A stretch of DNA of 64,000 bases from Ampelomyces quisqualis (Eukaryota > Ascomycota > Dothideomycetes > Pleosporales > Phaeosphaeriaceae), in the NCBI GenBank assembly GCA_018398575.1, contig JAGTXZ010000008.1, positions 1,116,001-1,180,000 on the forward strand, in the 5' to 3' direction. The position numbers and the translations under genes were made by a program. The notes under the pieces were generated by a model. That model was not told the DNA's origin. It made no database searches and saw only the letters and a program-made list of their open reading frames with translations. Shown piece by piece: positions 1 through 11,883 of the stretch (within the stretch, counting starts at the first letter, position 1; every line of letters starts with the position of its first letter).

Positions 1-3000
1 AATGTAAGCGCTTACTTTATCTTTTATATTCTTAAACTAGGAATTCTATTAAATTAGTTTTATAGTTTAGCTTACTCTAAGATAACTATATACTGTGTTA
101 TTATAGTGTTGTTATATAATTAATTCCTGTAATTCTTCTAAGACATTAATTCTAATTTCTATTGTTAGGTTGTTAATGTACCTTGCTAGTCTAAGAAATC
201 TGTTGTTTTGTCTTTTAAGGATGCTTAAGCTATTAATAGTTTTAGTTCTAGTAATATCTAATCTTTAGCTAAGGGCGTCTACTCTGCTATTATCCTTTCT
301 AAGTATATAGACAATTTTAAACTTGTATTGTCCTAACATCTCTAACTATTATACTTATCTCTAATTAAGTACTTTAGTAGTAGTAAAGGTTGTTAGGTTT
401 TTGTAGTCTAAGTATATTATAAGATCTAAGTAACTCTCTGCGTAGATTCTCTAATGTTTAAGTGCTACTACAATTGCAAGTAGTTCTTTATTGTACACGT
501 TGTAATTTTCTTCTAGTAGTGTAAATTTTTGTAAGTAGTAGGCTATTAGATACTATTTTCTATCTTGTTTCTGTTTTGCACACATTCTAATTGCTAAATC
601 TAATGCGTTAGTTTCAAATCTAAGCAGCTCTCTGCTTCTAAATACAATAAGAACAAGTAGTGCTATACAAGTGTCTTTAAGCGTCTTAAATACCTAGCTT
701 TGTTCTTCTGTCTATCTCTAAGGTGTATCTTTTTATATAAGTTTAGTAAGTAGCCTAGCAATTAGTAAGAAGTTCTAAATAAACTGTTAATTAAAGTTAA
801 CAAATCCTAAGAAGAATTAAATGTCTTTTACTATAGTAAGCGTTAGCTAATCTCTAACAACTTTAATCTTATCCTTACTTATTTATACTCTGTTCTTCCT
901 AACTATACACCCTAGGAATTCTACTTCTTCCTAGTGCCATTTATATTTGTTAAAGTCTACTGCTAAAGAAAACTTTTCTAGTAGTATTAGAATTATATAA
1001 ACATGTCCTATATGTTTCTTCTTATTTTCTAAATAGATAAAGATATTGTTAAGGTATGCAATAACAAATATGTTAAAGTATTCTTAAAGCACGTTGTTGA
1101 AAAGTACTTAACACGTTACTAAGGTGTTAGTAAGACTAAATAGTATTACTAAGTACTTATAGTAGCTATAGCGTGTTCTAAACGCTATCTTTTATTCTTT
1201 ACCTTTCTTTATGCGTATAAAGTTATACGCGCCTCTTAGATCTAGTGCTGTAAAGATCTTTGCATAGGCTAGTTAATCCTATAGTTCTAAAATGTTAAGT
1301 AGTAGGTATTAATTCTTAACTATAATATTATTAAGTTTCTAAAAGTTAATACATAGTTGTAGTTTGCTATTCTTCTTTAGTACAAACATAATTAGGTATC
1401 TAGCTAGTAATTCTAATACTTAGATAAAACCTTTCTTTAGGTTTACTTAGATATATTCTTAGAGTGCTTCTAGCTCTTTTTCTAATAATCTATAGATTAG
1501 TCTAAAGGTTAGCCTTTTTCCTTCTTCTAGGACAATCTTATAGTTCTACTCCTAATGCTTAGGCAGTGCTTCTAGACCTGTTTCTTCTAAGAATAGTTTC
1601 TTAAACTTTTTGTATTTCTTAGGTATATTAGAAGTTACACGTTTCTCTAAAACTTGTAACGTATTAGTATTTCTTCCTTAATTATCTAAGTTAACTAGTT
1701 GTGTCTTTAACTACGTCTTAGTTAAAGCAATATTATTAATTGTCTTTTTATCTACTATTAAACGCTACTAATGTATAGGCTTAGAATCTGTTATATTGTT
1801 GTAATTCCTTAGAGAGATAGATTTCTTTCTCTAGTCTACCTATAGGCTATTCTCTATAAACTATAGGAGTCCTAATATAATGTTGTAGGTAGCTAATCTA
1901 AAGACGTCTAAGTATATTTTCTGTTTAGTTCTTTAGATGTTAAGTTCTGTAGTAGTCTTATATCTAATAAGTAACTTATTAGGTATCTGTTTTCTATTCG
2001 CGATATAAAGTTTATATAATTGTTGTTTCTAGCAAAGTTAGAGCCTAGCTCTTAACAAGGCATTACCTAAAATATAGTTTACTTATAATCCTAAATCTAG
2101 AAGCGCCTTTATCCTTTTTTTGTTAACTCTTACTATAAGTTTAATAAGCTTAGCTAAGTTAATTGCGTTGTAGCTTAAGGTCTCTTTCTAGAGTCTAGAG
2201 TTAACTCTAAAAAAGACTTGTTCTTCTTGTATCTATTAGCTTCTTTATTATTGTAGTGCTTCTTACATTCTAGTTATAGGCAGAACTGCTAGGTGTAGTT
2301 TATGCAGCTACTGTTAACAAGCATTCTGTTAGATGTACTTTCTTCCTCTAATATATTAAGAAAACTTTCTACGCTTTGTTTATTATATAGGTAATTTGCG
2401 CAGGTATCTTTAGGGTAATTATACTATTAGTACTTATAAGGTTTTTTTTGCTAAGAAAAGTATTAGTTAATTTTACTACTATAATATATTAGGCAGTAGT
2501 TGCTATTGCACGCTGTCTATAATAGAAGTCTATATTTTAGATTACAAGGATCCTGTAAGTATCTGTCTATAAGCAGAATTTAATGCAATTTGTTTACCTT
2601 CCTATCCTAGTATTCTATAGGTATAGAGTTTAGTACTAATACTTGCCTATTATTAGTATAGTATGTCTGCTTTATGTGTAAGTTATAGCACGTCTTATAT
2701 AGTCTGTCTGCGTCTGCCTCTTAACATAGTCTTCTAACTATTGCATTCTAGCGTACTAGTTTAGGGCTAGCTAGTAGGAAGTGTATGTCTAGCTTATCTA
2801 GTGTAAGTTCTTAGTCTTCTTAGGTATTATAGACTCTTGTAGTCTCTTGTAGATCCTATATTCTATAGACTCTGTTTTCTAGGTGTAGCAATTGTTTTCT
2901 CTCTGTAACTCTATCTATATTTAGAGAGTACTTGTTTATCTAAAGAGTATAATATACTTATAAGGATTAGTAACATTATTCTATATGTTTTTAGTTAATT

Positions 3001-3296
3001 TTATTAGTCTAGTTGTACTAGTTGTAAATGTTTTGTTGTGTTTGCAGTAAGAGTAGTCCTATCTGTTAAAATTATTTAATATTACAGTTCTGTTTCTAGT
3101 TATAGAATAACGCAGCATTAGTTAAGACCTAGTTATTAGATAATATAGTAGAAGTGTCTTCTATCTATCCTACTATTAGTAGTCTGTTAGTTATTTAGAT
3201 AATAGGTTAATCCTTAATTACAATCTATTCTTTAACGTCTTCCTCTAAAGTGTTAGTTAACACGTTAAGCTAGCGTATAACTTTATTCTTAAAGTA
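1..3296 (-). pseudogene. RIP-mutated gypsy pol, element H (partial)
   Basis: Polyprotein of a Ty3/gypsy retrotransposon, read right to left. The reverse transcriptase is unmistakable on the minus strand at about 960-1260: KIFTALDLRGAYNFIRIKKG, then KIAFRTRYSYYKYLV, then the catalytic box at 1045-1056 read as YLNN. Gypsy enzymes have YxDD here, so both catalytic Asp are Asn. RNase H follows at about 225-780, including DYKNLTTF and the DNSRVDALS box near its end. The integrase should lie beyond the window start, so the gene is cut by the window edge. Protease should lie around 2000-2400 but I could not define its active-site motif. In-frame stops occur throughout, consistent with RIP. The RT block differs from elements A and E, so this is a third gypsy family in the window. 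Confidence 0.85.
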
Positions 3297-4330
3297 ATAG
3301 TTTTGTATATAATATCTAACCTTGTTACAGTTATAACAAGTAATTTTATTCTTATTAGGCCTATCCCCTTATAGTTGTTTCTTTAGGTAACTTTTCTATT
3401 CTAGGCCTTTGTTAAGGTTGTCTAAGTGCATAGCTTTAGGTCTATACCCTAAGTAGGCTCCTAGTAGGCGTAGTTAGTAAGTTTTCTGTCTTAGGTAGTA
3501 GCGCTGTTGTCCCTTATTTAGTTGTGTTTATTTCTAATGTCTTTTGTTTAGGCAAAATCCTTTATATCCCTGTAGTAGACACAAAGAGTATAACCTATCT
3601 TTAAGTGCTAATTTGTAGAGTTTGTTATCTAGGCAAATAGCTTTATTCTAAAGTTCTTTAAGAGTAGTAATATATATTCTGCTGCGCATAAGTTTAGCTT
3701 GTACAGCAGCCTTAAGGCCTTGTTTGTACATACGCATTAGAGCAGTGTTATTCTACTAGATTTGTTTAGTATATTGTTAAAAAACATTAGTATAGTTAGC
3801 AGCTAATTAGGTTTGTTTTAGACTTTAAATTTTTTGTTCTGCAATTACAGATTCTTTAAGAGGTAAGAAGATCTGCTGTAGGCGTGTCTTAAACGCTTGC
3901 TAGTCTTCTACAAGGTTAGTGTTATCTGCGTCTGTAATGTTATTATCTATATACTTCTTAATAATTAGAAGTACCTATTTCTTAGTGTTGCTTTTTATAT
4001 AAGTTATAGTAAAGATAACTTTATTATTATTCTTAATCTTGTCTCCTTCTACGTAGAAGTGCCTGTTAAACTAGAGAATCTAGGTCTTAAGTTTATTGCA
4101 GTCTCTATAGTAAAGATTAGGTTTGTTAACCTTAAGTCTAAGTTGTTCTACTTAGGAATACTTAGGTGTATCTATTGTAATATTGCTGCTTATTGTAAGA
4201 GTGTTTAAAGTGTTAAGACTGTTAGTCTAGTAGTAAACAATAAGAATGCTAGTATAGACTAGAGGTATAGCTAAAGTTGGTTTTTGCAGATAGGTGCAGA
4301 GTTGCTTTAGATACAGAGGGTATTGTTACT
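3297..4330 (-). pseudogene. RIP-mutated gypsy gag, element H
   Basis: Capsid/nucleocapsid gene upstream of the H pol. Minus-strand translation gives a typical fungal retrotransposon Gag core (about 3680-4150), with pieces such as RHFYVEGDKIKNNNKV and EDQ-like stop-interrupted AFKTRLQQIFLPLKE, followed by a nucleocapsid zinc knuckle at 3297-3338 read as CYNCNKVRYYIQNY. The canonical form is CX2CX4HX4C; here the His and the last Cys read as Tyr, as expected from C-to-T changes. The start codon is not determinable because of RIP; the 5' end is set by the LTR at 4402. Identity as Gag is well supported by the Gag core, the knuckle and its position before pol; boundaries are approximate. Confidence 0.75.
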
Positions 4331-4401
4331 AAGACAGTAAAGGCTAGGGCTTTCTGAAAAGAGTAACAATAATTAAATAGCTAGTTACTAACTTAAGCGT
4401 C

Positions 4402-4720
4402 TGTAACATAAGTTAAACACAATAATCTATAAGAGTTTATTATGGTTCCTATATACTTGTAGTTGTCTTATTATCTTATAGCGTCTTATACGCACTAGAA
4501 TACTATTGTAGCGATTAGTGTAGAAATATTTGTTGTTAAACACGTTATAAGGTATCTTAGTTAAGTAATAGTATTACAGAATATAATAAAGTTATTATAA
4601 CAATAGCGCTCTTATATAAGGCTAAGTTATTAATATGTGCACTAGGATGCTATTATAGCTATTGTTATAGAGATCTCTGTTGTTAAACATATTATAAGGT
4701 ATCTTAGTTAAGCTATAACA
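4402..4720 (-). repeat. 5' LTR of element H
   Basis: Segment bounded by TGTAACATAAG on the left and GCTATAACA on the right, i.e. TG...CA ends, placed directly upstream of the H gag in its minus orientation. It contains an internal duplication: 4491-4565 and 4638-4712 are about 75-bp near copies offset by 147 bp (both end in gtatcttagttaag). The partner LTR lies outside the window, so the ends are inferred from TG/CA and position rather than from a pair. Confidence 0.6.
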
Positions 4721-5350
4721 TCTAAATAGTTACTAAAGAGTCTATTTAGAACATGAATTTATTTCTATACTAGTAGGCTAAGAAGTAGCACAGGTGTAGT
4801 ACTAATAATATAGTAAAGCTTAGTTCTAGATTTTTAAACTGCACAAATATATAGACGTAATAGATATAGTTTTAGTTTTATAAGAATAAAAATATAATAA
4901 AAGATTAAGTCTCTTAGACTTATAAGAACTATATATACAAAGATAGTAACATTTAATTAGAGTTTAAGTTACGTATTAAGAAGTAGCTGTATATATAACT
5001 TACACATAGTTTATTTTATATATTATAGACGTAGCTCTTAGTCTTATAATAGATAGAAATAATATAATATTCTATGTATATTTTAATAAAAGACTATTAC
5101 CTTAACTCTAAGACTAGAGACACAAAGATAAATTTATCTCTAATTTTAAGGTTAGGAAAATGTAAGGAGGCGTAAGTGTATAATAGATAAAAATAATATA
5201 AAGTTCTATATATATTTTAACAAAAGAGTATTACTTTAACTCTAAGACTAGAGATATATAGGTAAATTTATCCCTAGTTTTAAAGTTAGGAAAACGTATA
5301 TTTAGTAAGAGGTAGAGTATAGCTAGCTAGTAATACTATTATATACTCTA
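4721..5350. other. AT-rich spacer with 119-bp direct repeat
   Basis: No gene is visible. The notable content is a direct repeat: 5046-5164 and 5180-5298 are near-identical, offset by 134 bp, each starting ataatagata and ending gttaggaaaa(t/c)gta. Differences are almost all C/T or G/A, so the copies have been through RIP or drift since duplication. The remainder is TA-rich with no readable frame. Confidence 0.6.
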
Positions 5351-6800
5351 TTAGCGCTAATACTTTAAGAGTAAGCAGCACGTAGATGCGTTTAATGTAC
5401 AGCAGTTTATTAATAGTATCTGTTACTATTTAGCCTCTATTATATTTGCACATTATAGTAAGTTAGAATAGTAGTTTCTAGTAGACAACTATCCTATACT
5501 GTACTAGAGAAAGAATATAAATTAGATCTATAGGCATTTTAAAACTAGATAAGATTAAATATACTAGCTACTTAGAATACTAGTTAACACTGTATATAAA
5601 TTATACTTATTATTTCTTACTATTAAGTAATTGCCTACACCTGTTACTAGTCTTACCTATAGTATATATAGTACACTATTCTACCTGCTTCTATCTATAC
5701 TAAGCCCAGCTACCTTAGTATAGGTTATATACTAGGCTGCTAGAGCTACTAGTCTATTTTTTTTATATATTTAAACCTGATATATATCTACTTGCAGGTA
5801 TACTTACCTTTTTGTGCGTTTAGGTTCTAATATATATATTCCAAACGTGTAGTAACTTACTTATTCTAGGGTGTTAATATTTTTTAGTATAAGAATTATT
5901 ATTAATATTAATCTTTATTAAGCTATATTAGCTAGCCTAACTAATCTAGTTATTAATAAATAAGCACTAGTGCAATTACGTAACAGTTGTTAGTGTAATA
6001 AGAAATATAGAAGAAAAGAAAAATACTAGTTATTGCGCCTATAACTGTTAGTATAGTCCTATACACAGGTAAGGTAACTGTTAGCTATAGTAGACTTTAG
6101 TAGACTATAGTAGATAACAGCCTGTATAGTATAGAATAGACGCTACTAGTAACCTTTCTAATACTATGTAACTAATATTTATACTGTTTTTGCACACTTA
6201 GTTTTCTTACACCTAAACTATAGAGTTATATATAAGTAAATTAGTAATAGATTATATATATATACTATATAGCTTTTACACTAAGATATACGCAGAACTT
6301 ATTAAATATAGTGCCTAATACTAGACGTATTACTACCTGCTACCTAATAATACACTAGTTATAACTCCTAACACTATAATATAATAGTACAACCTTAATA
6401 GCTGTAACGCAAAAGATACTACTATAGATAACGCAGTACCTGTTTTATACAGTAACACCTTATATAAACGCAACTACACTCTGGCTAACTATAAGGCAAG
6501 AGAGTAGATAGGCCTAATATTAGTATTTATACAAGGATAGAACAAGCTATTTAAGACAGAAAGTAGACAGCACGCTAGTAAACTAGTTAGTTTAGGATTA
6601 GTAAATGTAAAGTAGTAGGCTATATATAGCTAAAAAGCGCATGCGTGCTAATACTAATAGAAATAACATAGTAGAGCCCTTTAGTTTACTTTTTGCACTA
6701 GTATTTGTATTATAGCTAAAAAGGATAAAATATACATTAGGTAACGTTAACAGCTTCTTAACTAATGTATAGCTATATAAGCTATATTTGTAGCTATAGT
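5350..6800 (+). other. Probable upstream part of the Plavaka element, unresolved
   Basis: AT-rich, stop-dense sequence preceding the readable transposase. Short plus-strand pieces look coding-like (for example QHVDAFNVQQFINS at about 5372-5420 and KLFKTESRQHASKLVSLGLV at about 6544-6605), but I could not identify a domain or the expected N-terminal C2H2 finger of Plavaka proteins. The true start of the transposase gene and the 5' terminus of the element lie somewhere here or further left. Confidence 0.35.
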
Positions 6801-8873
6801 TCTAATTAGAGCGCTAATAGTAACAGGCTATATTAAATATTTAATCTAGGCTATAAGACAACATATAGATATATAAGAACGTTACGATTACATCTAGGTT
6901 ATTAAACTTCTAACCTAACTAACATATATTTATATACTAGAATATTATGTTACAGATTGTATTTATACCTAGTTATTGCCTATTTGCTAATAAGATAGTT
7001 TACGCACCTAGCTGTTTATTTACAAGCACGCCTAATAATCCTAAAAGAGTATATTACAAACTACTCTTAGAGGATTAGTAGTAGTTAATATAATAGCGCT
7101 TACTAGATAGTGCAACTCTTATACTAGTTATACTAGTAGTAGACAAAATATAGCTGTCTATAATATCTAGTACTATATAGGCAAACTTTTGTTGCGTAAG
7201 TACTAACTATAGCGTTAATAACAGAGGGTTACTATATAGAACAGAAGCTAACTAGTAACTATAGCACTTAAAGGAGCTGCTAAATACAGTATATTACTAG
7301 AGTATACTAACTAACAGATGTAATAGTATTACCTAACTATTTGTGTAATTCTAGCTAACTATAAAGAGTAAGTGCTACTAATAGGCGTAAAGAAAAACAG
7401 ACACTGTACTTAATGTATAGTACTACTAGACAAATAAGAGAACTTGTGCAATAAATATCTGTAGCAAACAGAAGAGTATACACGCTTGTAATAGAGTTGT
7501 TATTTTAACAAAGAATATAAGAATTACATTTATCTAGTAGAGTGCCTTAGCTAGAATTACTATAACTTTAATATATATAAGTTATTAGCTATAGATATAT
7601 TATATCTACTACTTAAGAGGTTAGTTATAAAGATATTAGAGTTTACAGAAGACATACTAATAGATATATACCTTAAACAAAAGAAGAGCTAGAATAGTAT
7701 TATAGTTCTAGTAGCAGAAGACAATAGCTGTGCTTAGTTAAATAAAAGGTTCTACTAGGTTAAGTATAACACTAGACTAAAACAGTTTAATAACAAGAGA
7801 GCTTTTATAGAAGTGTTACAGTAGACTAGCGCAGAATAAAAAGTAATAATTTACTAATTTATAGTAGTAGTGTCTCTTCTGCTAGTAACTAAGGCACTAT
7901 ACGCGTTGCATTTTATCTAGGCTGCGTACAATCTACTAGTACTATTATAATATAAAAGTTATAACAAAAATATATTAAGGTATATATTATTAGCTATTAA
8001 ACAAATAGATATTCTAAAAGAAGAGTTTTAACCTTTTAGATAGACGTAAGAAAAAGAAAAGGATTTTAACTATCTTAAATAGTATGCGCTAACCTATATT
8101 ATTAACAATATCTATATATATAGGGCCTTTAATAGCATATATACTAGAATAAATAGTAAGGCCTACTATATTACAATAGTAAAACAATTCTACCTAATAA
8201 CAAATAAGAGAGATTTTCTTACGCAGATCTACCTTTATAACTCTAAACAGCTAGCGCTTATAGTATTTAAACATAAGATAGTTATAGACTAAAGTTAATA
8301 GTGCACTACTACTAACTAGCGTAAGTACACCTTTACTATAAGCGTGTTAACAGTAATACTATTTAGACAACTTAGATAGTCTATACTAGGTATATTACTA
8401 AATTCTATTATACTACCTCTTAGTAAGGTTACTATATATATTACGTTGCTAGACTTTATATATACTGCTATAGTATTTGTCTAACACTACTATTAGAAGG
8501 TAACTAGCTATCTTGTTACCCTATATAATAAAGATAGATAAGACTCTAACTCTTACTAGGTAAACAAGATAAATATAAAAATACACTCTTCTATAAGATA
8601 CTTAAGGCTATTAGGTAAACACTATTATAACTCTAAATATTGCAAAGAAGATATAGTACAATGCGCGCCTAACTAGTATAGGACTAGAAAATAGCGCAAA
8701 GATTACGTATAGGTATAAGAGTTTAAATATAAGAACTATACGCAACTATCTTAGACTATTGCAAATAGTAGAGCTATAGCTTAGGTGTACCTAATACTTA
8801 TATTTATTAACAACAAATACCAAGACAAGAATAGAAAGAAATATAAGTATACAGGTGCCTTCTGTAAGGTTAT
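6800..8873 (+). pseudogene. Plavaka-type DNA transposase, 5' and middle part
   Basis: Pseudogene of a Plavaka-family (KDZ-like, CACTA-related) DDE transposase. Plus-strand pieces in order: DSATLILVILVVDKI at about 7108-7152, matching the Plavaka block around the first catalytic Asp (GAC at 7142-7144); then LLIGVKKNRHCT at about 7375-7410; YKNYIYLVECLS at about 7520; FNIYKLLAIDILYLLLK at about 7570-7620, equal to the conserved CNIYKHL..D.LHQLLKG block; LTYIINNIYIYRAFNS at about 8090-8140; and KYKYTGAFCKV just before the break. Stops are TAG/TAA at Gln/Arg/Trp-type positions, so RIP rather than random decay is the likely cause. Element A is inserted at 8874 with TSD gttat, and the C-terminus resumes at 39614. 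Family assignment rests on my recognition of block order and needs a profile search. Confidence 0.75.
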
Positions 8874-9134
8874 TGTAACAGGCTGCTGCCTAGTTAGTCC
8901 TTGGTTACAGAAAAACCTTGGCTTACTAGACTAGAACACTAAAAAGAAGGTTCTAAACCAGAACGCTAAAAATCCTCTAGGCTAGAACACTAAAAACAGT
9001 TCTAGACTAGAGCACCTAAATCTCTTAGACTAGACTGCCTTAAAACTATAAAAACCTTCTAGGTAGCAATTAGGATAGATTCCAAATTTACGTCTTTAGT
9101 TCCTAGCAACTTCTCTTAGGGTCTGTTCTTTATA
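8874..9134 (+). repeat. 5' LTR of element A
   Basis: Starts tgtaacaggctgctgcc and ends gttctttata; the end was presumably TTACA before RIP. Same family as LTRs at 11626, 27040, 39348, 46602 and 54222. It is preceded by TSD gttat. Confidence 0.93.
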
Positions 9135-10390
9135 ATTAAATTTGTCTAACCTAACTAGGCTAAAGGGCTATTAGTAACCTCTAACATAGAACAAGTAACT
9201 GTCTCTATAACAGTATAGGATATAATAGTACAAGCTATCTAGATAAGACGTAATAGCGTCTCTAAGTTAGTTATTAAAGATAAGCTTAATTAAATAATTA
9301 TTAATAACTTTCTAGACCTAGAGAAACAATAGATTAAGAAACAATTGCTGTTAAACAGCCTTAAGGAAACGCCCGCCTAGCAGAAAGTGTGTAACTCTCT
9401 AGTAGCTAGACTCTCTAATAATAGAAAAGGAAAGTCTTCTATAAGCGCGGATCTAGACTTAGTATTGCTAGTAAGAAATCTGCAAGAATAAATTGTAAGG
9501 CTTACAGCCTAAGTAACTCTAGAAACCTCTAGCTTTATATAGACCTCTTTAGAAAGCTTTTTCCTGCTCTAGAAGACTAACAAAGTTTCTAACCTAGAAG
9601 CGTACAAAGTAGATTAAAAAGATTACTGCATCTTTAAGGCCTAAATAAAGTATAAACTAGAACACAATAGCGCAGAACTAGGCTCTTAAGTAGGCTATAT
9701 CTTTAACTGCCTTAAGAGGTTAGTAGCTAGTGTAGCCTTGTCTTAAGTAACCTAGAACTTCTAGGGCTCTATAGAAGAACTTTAGGACTTCTTAGACAGC
9801 TAATTTAGTAACAAGCTACACAACAAAAGATTATAAAGGAAGCTTTAAATAATCTAATAGAATAAGTCTTTTTTCTAGAGCTTTAATATAGAGTTTATAA
9901 GGTTAGCTTATAACACAGGCAAGAAAGATAACAAAGTAAACCTAAAAATAAGGTACTTAAGGGCTATTTAGCTAGACCTGCAAGACAGAATAATTTCTGT
10001 AAAGACTAAACCTAAATAGAGAATCTATAACTTTATAGACAATGTAGTAATTATTAAGGAAAACTTATATAGAGCAAAACTTAGTAGTAAGCATACTAAA
10101 AGATAGAATGTTAAAGAACTTATAGATTAGGCACCTATAAGAGAGCATTCTAAAAGAACTAAGAGAAAATTTCTTAAAAGGAAGAAAGCTAAGTAGGCTA
10201 CTGCAGAAGAGTAGTTCTACTAGAGACAAAACAACTTATGCTTCTACTATAGTAAGTTAGAACACTACGCTAGCAAATGCAAATTGTCTTTTCCTTTAAA
10301 ACCTACTAAAGCTATAGTAGCTAAGGTATAGGGTAAGGAAAAAGAGAACGCGTTAAAAAATACTCTAAGCTTAGAAAATAAATAACTCTT
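9135..10390 (+). pseudogene. gag, element A
   Basis: Capsid/nucleocapsid frame of element A, stop-interrupted. The nucleocapsid zinc knuckle is at 10239-10280, read as CFYYSKLEHYASKC: first Cys, His and last Cys of CX2CX4HX4C are kept while the second Cys is Tyr. The upstream stretch (about 9290-10200) aligns base by base with the gag of B (11884-13140) and F (46861-48130), differing by transitions. A minus-strand open stretch at 10265-10453 overlaps the knuckle and is only a shadow. The start codon is not determinable. Confidence 0.8.
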
Positions 10391-11625
10391 GTCTAAAGGC
10401 GCAGATAGAAGTATAGTAACATAACACTTAAAGAAGATAAGAGATTTTAACAATTCTAGAAGAAATAGCTAAATAGAGAACCTATTACTATACACACTAT
10501 TATTAATAAAACAATAGTTACTTCTATAATAATTAACACTAAGTAGCTTACTTACGCTATAACCTTAACTAAGTTTATCTATAAGAATAAGTTAGAGCGC
10601 AAGTTAATAGCTCTAAGAGAAATTATTAGGATTACTAGAGCCTAGTCTTAGATAAAGACAGCTGTTTAGATAAGGATTAACATTAATAAGCATAAAGAGA
10701 CACTATAAGCCTATAAACTAGATAGAGACAAAGAATACAACCTAGTTCTAGGTTAACTATAGATAAACTAGTATAATGTTACTGTTGCACTAGCAAAGAA
10801 ATTAATATACATTTACTCTACCTAGACGTAAGTTAGAAGCTAAGAGAGAAGAAAACTTCTTTTACTATAGAGTATTATAGTAGCTGCGTACTTAGCCTAG
10901 CTATAATAAGGCTAAAAAGACAAATCTATTTGCCTTTACGCTGCGTTAATAGTAGACATCTAAAAGGCTCTAAAAACTAAACCCTAAGTAGACCCTAGGC
11001 TAGTGCTCCTAGATTACCTAAAAGAGAAATACAAAACCTTCCTACGCAAGGAAGTAGACTAACTCCCCCTAGTAAGAGGACCTACTATTAATTATTGTAT
11101 TAAGCTAGTAGAAAAGAATAGAAAGACTATAGAGGTACTATAAGGCCTACTATATAGTATGTTAAAGAAAGAACTTCTTGTGCTCTTAAAAGAGCTTACT
11201 TTTTACCTAGACTGTAGCTTTATATAGGTAAGCTAGTTAAGCGCCTCTATACTAGTCCTATTTGTAAAGAAGCTAGGAGGAGGCCTTTAGTTCTGTATAG
11301 ACTACTAGGCCCTTAACGCAATTACAAGGAAGGACTAATACCTACTTCTACTTATCTAAGAGACCTTAGCCTAGATTGCTAAAGCTAAATAGTTTACTAA
11401 AGTAGATGTTATCTAAGTATTCTATAAGATTAGGATTGCTAAAAGAAATAAATAAAAGACAGCCTTTTAGACGCGCTTTAGCTTCTATAAGTAGCTTGTA
11501 ACACCCTTTAGACTTACAAACGCTCTAAGTACGTTCTAGAGATATATTAATTAGACACTAAGAGAATACCTAGATAATTTCTGTTTAGCTTATATAAATA
11601 ACATATTAATATATATAAGTAGGTC
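10391..11625 (+). pseudogene. pol 5' part (protease and RT), element A
   Basis: Protease and most of the reverse transcriptase of element A. The protease region (about 10500-10810) corresponds to the B segment that reads TYAITLTKF and DKEYNLVLG. RT pieces include the FCIDY-type block near 11290, NAITRKD at about 11315-11335, and the catalytic box at 11591-11602 read as YINN (both Asp lost). The frame is cut by insertion of element B immediately after YINNILIYISRS, at TSD aggtc (11621-11625), and resumes at 27303 with KADYKKKVKLVI. Confidence 0.85.
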
Positions 11626-11883
11626 TGTAACAGGCTGCTGCCTAGTTAGTTCTTAGTTACAGAAAAACCTTAGCTTACTAAACTAGAACACTAAAAAGGT
11701 TCCAAACCAGAACGCTAAAAATCCTCTGGGCTAGAACACCAAAAACAGTTCTGGACTAGAGCACCTAAACCCCCTAGTTCAGACTGCCTTAGGACTATAA
11801 AAACCTTCTAGGTAGCAATTAGGATAGGTTACAAATTTATGTCTTTATTTTCTAGCATCTACTCTTAGGGTCTGCCCCTTATA
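11626..11883 (+). repeat. 5' LTR of element B
   Basis: Begins tgtaacaggctgctgcc, ends gtctgccccttata. Same length as its partner at 27040-27297; the differences between the two are almost all C/T or G/A. Confidence 0.94.

Noticed and set aside
1045..1056. YLNN as a natural functional RT variant
   Set aside because: The same change recurs in unrelated families in this window together with RIP stops and other catalytic losses, so mutation is the simpler explanation.
9135..9160. tRNA primer binding sites after the 5' LTRs
   Set aside because: The sequences after the A-family, C/D and E LTRs do not match a tRNA 3' end that I can identify with confidence, and RIP may have altered them.
10265..10453. 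Open minus-strand frame of 62 codons
   Set aside because: It overlaps the plus-strand gag zinc knuckle of element A and has no domain; it is open only because RIP stops accumulate on the other strand.
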